A model generated the notes under the pieces. That model worked only from the letters and a program-made list of their open reading frames with translations. It was not told the origin of the DNA and made no database searches. 42,853 nt of DNA from Bacteroidota bacterium (GTDB taxonomy: Bacteria; Bacteroidota; Bacteroidia; Chitinophagales; Chitinophagaceae), in the NCBI GenBank assembly GCA_023433345.1, contig JAEZDA010000056.1, positions 1 to 42,853 on the forward strand. The letters run 5' to 3'. The position numbers and the translations under genes are program-made. Below, one piece after another: positions 18,831 to 26,561 of the stretch; position 1 is the first letter of the stretch, and the number at the start of each line of letters is the position of its first letter.

Positions 18831-19772
18831 ATGGCTATTCCTACTGTCGACCTCGCTGAATTTTTAAGCGGCGACCCGAAGAGAAAGGCAGACTTCGTTC
18901 AACAATTAGGCAGGGCTTACGAAGAAGTTGGCTTTGTTGCAGTTAAAAATCATGGTATTCCTGATGAACTTATTGGCGATTTGTATAAATACGTTCAACA
19001 ATTCTTTTCTCTGCCGCTGGAACAAAAGAAGAATTATGAAGATCCGGTTTTGGCTGGTCAACGCGGTTACACCAGTTTTGGTAAAGAGCATGCAAAGGGT
19101 AGTGATGCTCCAGATCTGAAGGAATTTTATCAATATGGCCAGGTGCCGCGGGATAATTTTAATGAGGAGGAATATCCCGCAAACATTGACGTGAAGCAGG
19201 TTGAAGGTTTTAACCCGACTTTTGAAAAGGCCTACCGTGCTTTCGAACAATCAGGAAAGGCGCTGCTTCAGGCTATCGCATTATATCTTGGGTTGGATGA
19301 GCATTATTTTGATGAATATGTACATAACGGTAATTCAATTCTTCGCGCGATCCATTATCCTCCGATAACCCAGGAGCCTAAATCAGCTATTCGTGCTGAG
19401 CAGCATGAGGATATTAATCTGATCACACTGCTTGTCGGGGCATCGGCAGACGGTCTCGAAATTCTTACCAAACAAGATGAATGGGTTCCTGTTACCTCCC
19501 TGCCTGAGCAGATCGTAGTGAATGTGGGGGATATGCTCCAGAGACTTACAAACAACAAATTACGCAGCACAACCCACCGGGTTGTAAATCCAAAACGCGA
19601 ATTGTGGCACACCAGCCGGTTTTCTATTCCCTTCTTTCTTCACCCGAAAAGCAGTATGAGCCTGCGTTGCCTCGAAAGTTGCATCGATTCGGCACATCCT
19701 AAGGCATATGAAGATGCTACTGCTGGCGAATACCTTGATGAAAGATTGAGAGAGATTGGTTTGAAAAAATAA
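18831..19772 (+). CDS. 2-oxoglutarate/Fe(II) dioxygenase, isopenicillin N synthase-like
   Basis: A 313-residue cytoplasmic non-heme iron oxygenase. The N-terminal DIOX_N domain (IPTVDLAEFLSGD, GFVAVKNHGIP) is followed by the 2OG-Fe(II) jelly roll. The iron triad is visible as H-x-D in AEQHEDINLITLL (about 190-192) and the distal His in STTHRVVNP (about 247). The R-x-S co-substrate motif appears in SRFSIPFF. The substrate cannot be told from sequence; family members oxidise many small molecules. It is preceded by nadA (92-base gap) and followed after 14 bases by the chromate transporter, so the last two may be cotranscribed. Confidence 0.85.
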   Translation: MAIPTVDLAEFLSGDPKRKADFVQQLGRAYEEVGFVAVKNHGIPDELIGDLYKYVQQFFSLPLEQKKNYEDPVLAGQRGYTSFGKEHAKGSDAPDLKEFYQYGQVPRDNFNEEEYPANIDVKQVEGFNPTFEKAYRAFEQSGKALLQAIALYLGLDEHYFDEYVHNGNSILRAIHYPPITQEPKSAIRAEQHEDINLITLLVGASADGLEILTKQDEWVPVTSLPEQIVVNVGDMLQRLTNNKLRSTTHRVVNPKRELWHTSRFSIPFFLHPKSSMSLRCLESCIDSAHPKAYEDATAGEYLDERLREIGLKK

Positions 19773-19786
19773 GTGCTTCCTATAGC

Positions 19787-21034
19787 TTGAACTTGTTCAG
19801 ACATATCCCTTTTTTAAAGGCGGTATTAAGCTACAGCCTCACGGCCTTTGGTGGACCCCAGGGGCATATGGGGATGATGCTTAAAACTTTTGTAAAAAAG
19901 CGGCCTTATGTTACTGAGGAAGAATTGGTAGAATACAACAGTTTTTGCCAATTACTTCCGGGGGCATCTTCCACCCAAACCGTCACCCTGATTGGTTATA
20001 AGCGGGGCGGCGTGAGTCTCGCCGTTCTCACCATGCTTATATGGATATTGCCGGCTGCCACCCTTATGGGTGCCTTATCCTTCCTGGTTACAGGCTCCGA
20101 CGCAGAAAGAACAAGCCACCTCTTCACCTATATTCCCCCGATGGCTGTAGGGTTCCTGATTTATGCCATTGTGCAGGCCTTTAAAGTATCGGTTACCAAT
20201 ACCATCACATTTGTATTGATGATAGCCACGATGGTGATATGTTTTCTGATGTTTAAAGCGCCCTGGGTTTTCCCCGCATTGATAGTACTGGGTGGAATTG
20301 TAACCAATTTCAGCAGTCGCCGTATCCCCGAAAAAGAGAATATCCGGCCCCGCCAGATACGTTGGCGGAATATTCTGTTCTTCCTCGTTATTTTCGGGCT
20401 TGCGGGAGCCCTAAGTGAAACCGCCCGCAAGCAGGAATGGGAGAACCGGCGGGTGTTTAATCTTTTTGAAAACTTTTACCGTTTCGGAAGCCTCGTTTTT
20501 GGCGGGGGCGATGTGTTGCTACCCATGATGCTTGACCAATACGTGGCTAGACCCCAGGCCCCGAAAGTTCAACAGAAGAATCCAAATGCTATCCGTGTAG
20601 GGCAGCAGGAGATTCTCACTGGTTTCGGGATGGTTCGTGCCATTCCCGGTCCCGTATTTTCGGTGGCTTCTTACATGGGCGGACAGATAATGAAAGATGA
20701 AGGAAAGGGGATGCAGTTTCTCGGCTGCCTTGTAGGCACCGTTGCCATTTTTTTGCCCAGTGCCCTCCTGGTGCTTTTTTTCTTCCCGGTATGGCAATAT
20801 CTTAAAAAATATGTGGTGGTGTTCCGTGCTCTCGAGGGAATAAATGCCGTAGTGGTCGGTTTTATGGTTGCAGGAGGATTGTATCTATTGCAGAAGTCGC
20901 TTACAGGGCAGCAATGGGGAGTGGTATGGGTGCAACTGGCCGTGATCGCGGGAACATTTCTCCTGTTGAAATACACACGACTTCCTGCGCCATTAATAGT
21001 GCTTGGTTGCTTGTTACTCGGTTTTTTTTTCTGA
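19787..21034 (+). CDS. chrA: Chromate transporter, two-domain CHR family
   Basis: A 415-residue inner-membrane protein with two CHR halves. The first-half signature is SYSLTAFGGPQGHMGMM, with ELVEYNSFCQLLPGASSTQTVTLIGYKRGG following. The second-half signature is FGSLVFGGGDVLLPMML with GFGMVRAIPGPVFSVASYMGG. About ten hydrophobic segments can be seen. CHR proteins export or exchange chromate, but many homologues have unproven substrates. There is no upstream in-frame ATG that keeps the first helix, so TTG 19787 is the likely start, 14 bases after the dioxygenase stop. The 3' end overlaps convergent nadD by 21 bases. Confidence 0.88.
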   Translation: MNLFRHIPFLKAVLSYSLTAFGGPQGHMGMMLKTFVKKRPYVTEEELVEYNSFCQLLPGASSTQTVTLIGYKRGGVSLAVLTMLIWILPAATLMGALSFLVTGSDAERTSHLFTYIPPMAVGFLIYAIVQAFKVSVTNTITFVLMIATMVICFLMFKAPWVFPALIVLGGIVTNFSSRRIPEKENIRPRQIRWRNILFFLVIFGLAGALSETARKQEWENRRVFNLFENFYRFGSLVFGGGDVLLPMMLDQYVARPQAPKVQQKNPNAIRVGQQEILTGFGMVRAIPGPVFSVASYMGGQIMKDEGKGMQFLGCLVGTVAIFLPSALLVLFFFPVWQYLKKYVVVFRALEGINAVVVGFMVAGGLYLLQKSLTGQQWGVVWVQLAVIAGTFLLLKYTRLPAPLIVLGCLLLGFFF

Positions 21035-21610
21035 GAAACTCTGCTTATAATATCCGTTCCGTTCTATCTCCTTTGCAACCGAATCTGGCACGAAATACCG
21101 TATGGACGCGCCTTTGCGTATTAACTCACGGATATGGGTAGACGAAATTTCCAGCATCGGGGCCTGTAAAATACTGACGGTTCCCCCATGCTTTGCGCTT
21201 ACCTCGAAGCCCGGCCTTTTGTAGATGATGATGGGGTGATTTTCAAGAATGCTTCCGGGATTCTTCCACTTATCGAAATTTGAGTAGGAATCGCTTCCCA
21301 TTACAAGATGGAACCTGTGCTGGGGGTATTGCTCCCTCAGGTAAGCCAGCGTATCTGCCGTATAAGATGGTTTTGGCAGATTAAATTCGATATTACTAGC
21401 CCTCATTTTCAACTCACCTTCAATAGCTTCCTGCACAAGGAAATATCGGTGATGCTCATTTAAAAGGGAACTCGATTGTTTAAAGGGGTTTTGCGGGGAG
21501 ATTATGAACCACAATTCCTTAATTGCTGCGTTTTCTAAAACGTGCTGGGCAATGATGAGATGGCCGTGATGAATAGGATTGAATGATCCGAAGTAGAGGC
21601 CGATTTCCAT
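21014..21610 (-). CDS. nadD: Nicotinate-nucleotide adenylyltransferase
   Basis: A 198-residue nucleotidyltransferase that joins nicotinate mononucleotide and ATP to make deamido-NAD. Diagnostic motifs are LYFGSFNPIHHGHLIIA at residues 5-21 (the GSFxPxHxGH site), VMGSDSYSNFDKWKNP in the middle and ISSTHIRELIRKG near the C-terminus (SSTxIR). It lies 9 bases after feoA on the same strand, forming a two-gene unit. Its 3' end overlaps the end of chrA by 21 bases on the opposite strand. Confidence 0.95.
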   Translation of the reverse strand: MEIGLYFGSFNPIHHGHLIIAQHVLENAAIKELWFIISPQNPFKQSSSLLNEHHRYFLVQEAIEGELKMRASNIEFNLPKPSYTADTLAYLREQYPQHRFHLVMGSDSYSNFDKWKNPGSILENHPIIIYKRPGFEVSAKHGGTVSILQAPMLEISSTHIRELIRKGASIRYFVPDSVAKEIERNGYYKQSFSEKKTE

Positions 21611-21619
21611 CCTGGCAAA

Positions 21620-21844
21620 TTAACACTCTTCTACAAAAACATGTTCGGCCTCGTTCAAACGAAGACTTAATTGATATCCGGCAACGGAAACAGAAATAGG
21701 ATCCCGAAGGGGCGCAACCTGGTCTACGGTTACTTTTTCACCCGGTACGAAACCCATTTCCATGAGCTTTAGAAATATCTCATCATTGTTGAACTCCTTG
21801 ATGATAACCGTGGCACCAACCTTTATTTCTGAGAGTTTTTTCAT
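21620..21844 (-). CDS. feoA: FeoA-domain protein
   Basis: A 74-residue SH3-like FeoA domain protein: MKKLSEIKVGATVIIKEF, the LMEMGFVPGEKVTV core and the YQLSLRLNEAEHVFV end. FeoA helps the ferrous iron permease FeoB at the inner membrane. No feoB is present in the window, so the partner must lie elsewhere or the protein acts alone. A TACCTTTG -7 box precedes it, and nadD follows after 9 bases. Confidence 0.88.
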   Translation of the reverse strand: MKKLSEIKVGATVIIKEFNNDEIFLKLMEMGFVPGEKVTVDQVAPLRDPISVSVAGYQLSLRLNEAEHVFVEEC

Positions 21845-21857
21845 TCGCGCTATTAAG

Positions 21858-21865
21858 CAAAGGTA
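21858..21865 (-). promoter_or_regulatory. -7 promoter element for feoA-nadD
   Basis: On the minus strand TACCTTTG matches TAnnTTTG, and transcription would start about 9 bases before the feoA ATG. No clear -33 element. Confidence 0.4.
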
Positions 21866-21901
21866 TCTTAATCCTGATTGTAATTAATTTCGAATGACAC
21901 T

Positions 21902-22327
21902 ATGGTTGAATTTCACTTTCAGAGCCCTGTTACACTCGCTAACCGGAAACCGCTAAAGCTCTTCCTGCAACAGGCGGCAAAAGAGGAGGGTTTTCACCTG
22001 AACTCATTGTCGATCGTTTTTTGCAGCGACCAATATCTTCTAACTATAAACAAAGAATACCTGAAACATCATGATTTTACCGATATCATAACCTTTGATT
22101 ACTCCGGCGAAAAAGGTTCTATACACGGTGAACTTTACGTGAGCGTAACGAGGGTGAGGGAAAATTCCCGCGCCTTCGGAGTCTCACTTCAATCAGAACT
22201 ACACCGGGTAATTTTTCATGGGCTGATGCACCTGTGTGGCTATTCGGATAAAACCCCTGGAGAAAAAAAAATAATGAGGGCCAAAGAAGATTACTACCTG
22301 TCAAAATACTTCGGACGTTCCACGTGA
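21902..22327 (+). CDS. ybeY: Endoribonuclease YbeY (16S rRNA maturation)
   Basis: A 141-residue zinc-dependent endoribonuclease involved in 16S rRNA 3'-end maturation and ribosome quality control. The metal motif is HGLMHLCGYSDKTPGE near residues 109-124. The two first histidines are present, but the third ligand His of the classical H-x3-H-x5-H motif is replaced (SDKT), as I recall for other Bacteroidota members. The internal DFTDIITFDYS strand is typical. The stop codon lies inside the first parS site. It is divergent from feoA and followed by mnmG. Confidence 0.93.
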   Translation: MVEFHFQSPVTLANRKPLKLFLQQAAKEEGFHLNSLSIVFCSDQYLLTINKEYLKHHDFTDIITFDYSGEKGSIHGELYVSVTRVRENSRAFGVSLQSELHRVIFHGLMHLCGYSDKTPGEKKIMRAKEDYYLSKYFGRST

Positions 22328-22331
22328 AACC
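22316..22331. promoter_or_regulatory. parS: parS-like ParB binding site 1
   Basis: CGTTCCACGTGAAACC carries the 14-base core GTTCCACGTGAAAC of the bacterial parS consensus TGTTNCACGTGAAACA; only the two outermost bases differ. It overlaps the ybeY stop codon (TGA inside the palindrome). It lies 20 bases from the perfect site 2, which makes chance unlikely. Confidence 0.75.
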
Positions 22332-22351
22332 TTTAAGAGAGGCAGGGCTGG

Positions 22352-22367
22352 TGTTTCACGTGAAACA
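22352..22367. promoter_or_regulatory. parS: parS ParB binding site 2 (perfect)
   Basis: TGTTTCACGTGAAACA is a perfect 16-base palindrome identical to the classical parS consensus recognised by chromosomal ParB (Spo0J). It lies in the gap before mnmG. ParB loaded here would seed origin segregation and SMC loading. No parA or parB gene is in this window. Confidence 0.88.
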
Positions 22368-22444
22368 TAACCCTCGCCATCAATATTTAAGTAATTTTTA
22401 TATTTAACATTCTCATCAGCTTTTTCAGCCGGTTAATAAAAAAC

Positions 22445-22452
22445 TACCTTTG
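22445..22452 (+). promoter_or_regulatory. -7 promoter element for mnmG
   Basis: TACCTTTG matches TAnnTTTG. The predicted transcription start is within about 2 bases of the ATG at 22459, so the message would be nearly leaderless. The -33 position reads TTTT rather than TTTG. Confidence 0.4.
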
Positions 22453-22458
22453 CCGGCT

Positions 22459-24336
22459 ATGTTTCAGCAGTATGATATTATTGTGGTAGGAGCTGGCCAC
22501 GCGGGGTGTGAGGCAGCGGCGGCGGCAGCGAATATGGGAAGCCGGGTGCTGCTAATCACTATGAATATGCAGACCATTGCCCAAATGAGTTGTAACCCGG
22601 CAATGGGCGGTATTGCGAAAGGGCAGATCGTTAAGGAGATAGACGCCCTTGGGGGATATTCAGGAATTGTAACCGACAAGAGCGCCATTCAATTCAGGAT
22701 GCTGAACCGTTCGAAAGGTCCGGCTATGTGGAGCCCGAGGACCCAAAATGACAGAATGCTCTTTGCCGCTACCTGGAGGGAAATGCTGGAAAACACGCCG
22801 AATGTCGATTTCTACCAGGACATGGTTAAGGAGCTGGTAATAAAAAATGGTCGGGCTTGCGGAGTAGTTACAGGCTTGGGCCACACAATATTATCGAATG
22901 CAGTAGTTCTCACCAACGGTACTTTTCTCAATGGTGTAATCCATATCGGGGAGAAACAATTTGGCGGCGGAAGGGTTGCTGAGAAAGCGGCAACAGGTAT
23001 CACTGAACAACTGACCAGCCTCGGCTTTGAAAGCAGCAGGTTAAAAACAGGAACCCCCCCAAGGGTTGATGGCCGGAGCCTCGACTATTCCCGGATGGAA
23101 GAACAGCCCGGGGATACCGAAGTAGGTGGGTTCAGTTATCTCCATAAACCGACATTAAAGCCTGATAATCAGCGCAGTTGCCACATAACATATACTAATG
23201 CAACTGTTCACGAGATCCTGAAAACAGGTTTCGATCATAGCCCGATGTACCAGGGAAGAATCCAGGGAACTGGTCCCCGCTATTGCCCCAGTATCGAGGA
23301 TAAGATAAACCGTTTTGCCGATCGCGACCGCCATCAACTCTTCGTGGAACCAGAGGGATGGAATACCGTGGAGATTTATGTAAACGGTTTTTCTACATCA
23401 CTTCCTGAAGAAGTTCAATTACGGGCCCTCAAATTGGTGCCAGGCTTTGAGAAATGCAAAATGTTCCGCCCTGGATATGCGATAGAATACGACTATTTTC
23501 CACCAACACAGCTAAGCTTCAGTCTCGAGACGAAGAATATCAGCAATTTGTTTTTCGCAGGGCAAATTAATGGTACCACCGGTTACGAGGAAGCTGCCTG
23601 CCAGGGTTTGATGGCCGGGATAAACGCCCACCAAAAATGTAGGGAGGAGCAACCGCTCATTCTACAGCGCTCAGAGGCCTACATTGGTGTATTGATAGAT
23701 GATCTGATCAACAAAGGGACGGATGAACCATATAGAATGTTTACGAGCCGCGCAGAATATCGAACCCTGCTTCGTCAGGATAATGCAGACCTCCGCCTTA
23801 CCGAACGCTCTTATCTGCTCGGCCTTGCCACGGAAGAGCGGATGGAAAAACTACGAAGAAAACAGGAGGGAGTTGAAAGAGCCAGGTCTTTTATACAAAC
23901 TACAAGCGTTGAGCCCGCAGCTGTAAACCCGTATTTAGAAAGCGTCTATTCGTCACCGTTAGTGAGCCGTCAAAAATTAGCCCAATTGATATTGAGGCCG
24001 GGGGTGGATCTTCGCGGAATATGCCAAAGCCTTTCAGCAGAGGCATTTCCTGCAAAAGAGCTTAACGCCTTTGATACAGAAGTGTTGGAACAGGCTGAAG
24101 TGCAGATCAAGTACGAAACCTACATCACAAAGGAAAAAGAGCTGGTGAAAAAAATGACTGAACTGGAAAACAAAACCATACCGTCAGACTTCAACTACGA
24201 CAGGCTTGTTTCCCTCAGCAACGAGGCTCGTCAGAAATTTAATCGTATTCGTCCGCACACTCTTGGCCAGGCTTCCCGAATATCCGGTGTTAACCCAAGT
24301 GATATACAAATTCTTATGGTTTACATGGGTCGCTAA
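22459..24336 (+). CDS. mnmG: tRNA uridine-5-carboxymethylaminomethyl modification enzyme MnmG
   Basis: A 625-residue FAD enzyme that, with MnmE, makes the (carboxymethyl)aminomethyl group on wobble U34 of several tRNAs. It shows an N-terminal dinucleotide fold (DIIVVGAGHAGCEAA) and the CNPAMGGIAKGQIVKEIDALGG signature. GTFLNGVIHIGE, EYDYFPPTQL and GQINGTTGYEEAACQGLMAGINA follow, and a C-terminal helical tRNA/MnmE-binding domain ends in HTLGQASRISGVNPSDIQIL. I chose ATG 22459; an in-frame TTG at 22450 exists but overlaps the -7 box. MnmG (gidA) is frequently near the origin, in line with the parS sites just upstream. Confidence 0.96.
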   Translation: MFQQYDIIVVGAGHAGCEAAAAAANMGSRVLLITMNMQTIAQMSCNPAMGGIAKGQIVKEIDALGGYSGIVTDKSAIQFRMLNRSKGPAMWSPRTQNDRMLFAATWREMLENTPNVDFYQDMVKELVIKNGRACGVVTGLGHTILSNAVVLTNGTFLNGVIHIGEKQFGGGRVAEKAATGITEQLTSLGFESSRLKTGTPPRVDGRSLDYSRMEEQPGDTEVGGFSYLHKPTLKPDNQRSCHITYTNATVHEILKTGFDHSPMYQGRIQGTGPRYCPSIEDKINRFADRDRHQLFVEPEGWNTVEIYVNGFSTSLPEEVQLRALKLVPGFEKCKMFRPGYAIEYDYFPPTQLSFSLETKNISNLFFAGQINGTTGYEEAACQGLMAGINAHQKCREEQPLILQRSEAYIGVLIDDLINKGTDEPYRMFTSRAEYRTLLRQDNADLRLTERSYLLGLATEERMEKLRRKQEGVERARSFIQTTSVEPAAVNPYLESVYSSPLVSRQKLAQLILRPGVDLRGICQSLSAEAFPAKELNAFDTEVLEQAEVQIKYETYITKEKELVKKMTELENKTIPSDFNYDRLVSLSNEARQKFNRIRPHTLGQASRISGVNPSDIQILMVYMGR

Positions 24337-24356
24337 AAAATTATTATCTTTTGGCC

Positions 24357-24863
24357 ATGACCCATTCTTCCAACCTTCAAAAAGAACAAATCTTCAAACA
24401 GGCCATTGACAATATAACTTCGTTTATGCGTATCCGTTATGTTGATGATGGTCGCCCCTGGGGCGGGTTCCTGGTGATCGATGAAAGCGACAATGAGGTT
24501 TTCATAAGAAGATTTTTTCCTCATCTTGAATCTCAGTTAACCGAAACAAAACTGAAACTTAGTCCTAAAATTTTATTGGTCGCGCCGGGTAGCAGGCTGA
24601 GTTGGCAGTACCATCACCGGAGGGCAGAAATTTGGAAAGTGATTGATGGTGAAGTGGCGGTGGTTACCAGCGAAGACGATTCCGAGAAGTTTAACAGGCA
24701 TCTTCGGGAAGGTGATATCATCGAGCTGAAACAGGGTGAGCGTCATCGCCTCGTGGGTTTAAAAGATTGGGGTATTATCGCCGAAATATGGATGCATACT
24801 GACCCGGAAAATCCAAGTGATGAAGAAGATATTGTAAGGGTTCAGGATGACTTCGGGCGTTAA
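24357..24863 (+). CDS. Cupin, phosphomannose isomerase type II-like
   Basis: A 168-residue single-domain cupin. Its pattern (RPWGGF near residue 36, then VAPGSRLSWQYHHRRAEIW, GDIIELKQGERHRLVGL, IIAEIWMHTD and an EEDIVRVQDDFGR end) matches the mannose-6-phosphate isomerase domain found at the C-terminus of bifunctional ManC proteins. The metal-binding His/Glu set (QYHHRRAE, then H) is present. It would interconvert fructose-6-phosphate and mannose-6-phosphate, the first step to GDP-mannose. The separate, cupin-less ManC is at 33415. Start set at ATG 24357 (an in-frame TTG lies two codons earlier), 20 bases after mnmG. A terminator follows. Confidence 0.82.
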   Translation: MTHSSNLQKEQIFKQAIDNITSFMRIRYVDDGRPWGGFLVIDESDNEVFIRRFFPHLESQLTETKLKLSPKILLVAPGSRLSWQYHHRRAEIWKVIDGEVAVVTSEDDSEKFNRHLREGDIIELKQGERHRLVGLKDWGIIAEIWMHTDPENPSDEEDIVRVQDDFGR

Positions 24864-24874
24864 ATGTAAAATGA

Positions 24875-24903
24875 GCGCAGGGAAGAATCCCCGCGCGTTT
24901 TTT
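24875..24903 (+). terminator. Rho-independent terminator after the cupin gene
   Basis: GCGCAGGG (24875-24882) and CCCCGCGC (24889-24896) form a stem with one mismatch and a six-base loop, followed by GTTTTTT. It lies 11 bases after the cupin stop and faces the convergent ssb. Confidence 0.8.
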
Positions 24904-24914
24904 CAAGCCACGAA

Positions 24915-25259
24915 TCACGAAGAAGCTTTCGAACCAACAAGAAGTAATTCATTCACATGAATTTCTGTGACGTATTTTTTGATCCCTTCTTTGTCGGTGT
25001 AATTACGGTTAACAAGCTTTCCTTCAATAACCACTTCGGTTCCTTTTTCTAAAAACTTTTCCGCCACATCTGCCACCTTCCCCCAGGCCACGAGGTTGTG
25101 CCATTGAGTGTCAGTGACCTTTTCTCCGCTGGTATTTTTGTAGCTTTCATTTGTGGCCACAGAGAAGCGGGCGAGCTTTTTTCCTGTTTCAGTTTGTTTC
25201 ACTTCGGGAGCATTGCCAAGATTTCCAATCAGCTGCACCCTGTTTCTTAATGCGTACAT
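24915..25259 (-). CDS. ssb: Single-stranded DNA-binding protein (short form)
   Basis: A 114-residue OB-fold protein. It has the SSB core: MYALRNRVQLIGNLGNAPEV, ARFSVATNESYKNTSGEKVTDTQWHNLVAWGKVADVAEKFLEKGTEVVIEGKL and the NRNYTDKEGIKKYVTEIHVNEL strands. It ends at LLLVGSKASS, without a linker or the acidic D-D-x-x-P-F tip through which SSB recruits partner proteins, so it is likely a secondary SSB. Start chosen at ATG 25259, which begins the conserved core; an in-frame start 18 codons upstream adds nothing SSB-like. Confidence 0.9.
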   Translation of the reverse strand: MYALRNRVQLIGNLGNAPEVKQTETGKKLARFSVATNESYKNTSGEKVTDTQWHNLVAWGKVADVAEKFLEKGTEVVIEGKLVNRNYTDKEGIKKYVTEIHVNELLLVGSKASS

Positions 25260-25441
25260 GTTATTGTGTTTAAAGATGAAATTATCTGTATCTCTATGAT
25301 GCAAATAAACCATCGCGGTAAACCCTTAAGCGAATTTTATCCGTTTATATCCGGATGTAAATGGTTGCAATTTTTTTACCTTTTCCGGTTATTGCAGGAA
25401 ACTATAGCCCAGTTTAATTTAGGTGCACAAAAATTTACCTT

Positions 25442-25825
25442 ATGGAAATTATTATTCATGAAAACAAATCGTGCATAAACTGCGGAAACAAGATCAAGGG
25501 AAGAACAGACAAAAAGTTTTGCAATGAAAACTGCAGGAACGGATATAACAATCGCCTGCATGCAGATCGTAATAACCTGATCAGGAACATTAATAACGCC
25601 CTGGGCAGAAACCGGCGCATCCTCGCGGAAATTGCAGGTGAACCCGAAAAAGCGTCGAATGTACCGCTTCAAAGATTGATGAGCAGGGGCTATCATCCGC
25701 ATTTCTTTACTCACAAACTGAAGTGCAAAAAAGGGCGGGAATTTATTTTTTGTTACGACTATGGCTTTCATCGTCAGCAAAATGATCGCTGCATCATTGT
25801 GAAACACGTAAGGGGTTTGTGCTGA
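25442..25825 (+). CDS. Conserved hypothetical protein with treble-clef zinc ribbon
   Basis: A 127-residue protein. The N-terminus has CINCGNKIKGRTDKKFC and then ENCRNGYNN, giving a C-x2-C and C-x3-C zinc site at about residues 11-31. A basic helical region follows (NNLIRNINNALGRNRRILAEI) and a C-terminal strand part (GREFIFCYDYGFHRQQNDRCIIV). I recall similar small zinc-ribbon proteins in Bacteroidota but no assigned function; the pattern would fit nucleic-acid binding. It is divergent from ssb. Confidence 0.7.
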   Translation: MEIIIHENKSCINCGNKIKGRTDKKFCNENCRNGYNNRLHADRNNLIRNINNALGRNRRILAEIAGEPEKASNVPLQRLMSRGYHPHFFTHKLKCKKGREFIFCYDYGFHRQQNDRCIIVKHVRGLC

Positions 25826-25969
25826 TCAGGATGCAGGAGCCACCTTAACCGTCATTAGTTATCAGCTATCGGATCTTTCGGAAAGTGTTAAGCATTTCTT
25901 TACATCAAATAAACCTTAACAAAAATTACTGCATACTTAAAATGCCTTTTGATTCGTTTAGGAGTCTAA

Positions 25970-26320
25970 ATGAGTGGGACAAAACCCTTCACTATGGCAA
26001 ACGAATCAACACAACAAGAGATCCTGCTCGTAACCGGCAGCGGCTTTGCCCAACGTCCGTATACAGAGAAGGATTCCTCCGAAACATCAAATGGTCAGTC
26101 GCAACAGGAAAAGTTCAAGGAGGCCTGTTGGAATGGAATGTTAAAGGAAATGCTTCCGGAAGTGTTTGTGATAAACAACTCGCCCGAAAAAATATTTCTT
26201 TGGCAGATGCGTGAATGTAAACATGTGATAGCGCTGGAAATGGCATCAGGACCTTGTGATATTGATCTCAATGCATCAATTGATCCCTATTGTTTTTATG
26301 ATTTTCTTCCTAATAATTAA
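25970..26320 (+). CDS. Hypothetical protein
   Basis: A 116-residue soluble protein I do not recognise. The first eight residues could be dispensable: a second ATG at 25994 (MANESTQQEILLV) is an equal candidate. A GGAG sits at the right distance before ATG 25970. Features are a hydrophobic strand EILLVTGS, a helix KFKEACWNGMLKEMLPEVF, and Cys/Trp residues near the C-terminus (WQMRECKHVI, GPCDID). No membrane segment. A hairpin with T-run follows at 26396-26422. Confidence 0.5.
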   Translation: MSGTKPFTMANESTQQEILLVTGSGFAQRPYTEKDSSETSNGQSQQEKFKEACWNGMLKEMLPEVFVINNSPEKIFLWQMRECKHVIALEMASGPCDIDLNASIDPYCFYDFLPNN

Positions 26321-26395
26321 TAGTTCATTTCAGATAATTAAAGAGAAAAAGTCGCTTTGCAAATATTAGTATTGCGCAACAACATTTGCTGATAT

Positions 26396-26422
26396 GCTCC
26401 CTCTGAAATGGGGAGCTTTTTT
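26396..26422 (+). terminator. Rho-independent terminator
   Basis: GCTCCC at 26396-26401 pairs with GGGAGC at 26411-26416 and is followed by TTTTTT. It lies 75 bases after the hypothetical gene, with no other gene in between. Confidence 0.65.
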
Positions 26423-26561
26423 GTGTCCGTGATCAGCATCCTTGATCAGTGATTTGAGTTTTGGGAAAACCTATTTCGGTGCCGGGAGCCCCTTTTCTTT
26501 TCTTTACATCTTCAACGAAGTTTTGATGTATTTTACTTTCAACTTTTAAAACATAAAGACA

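Noticed and set aside
22450..22458. Alternative TTG start for mnmG
   Set aside because: It lies inside the -7 promoter box and adds only three residues before the ATG that starts the conserved FAD fold.
25885..26214. Overlapping frame of 109 codons
   Set aside because: It overlaps the 116-residue gene at 25970 in another frame and has a less protein-like composition.
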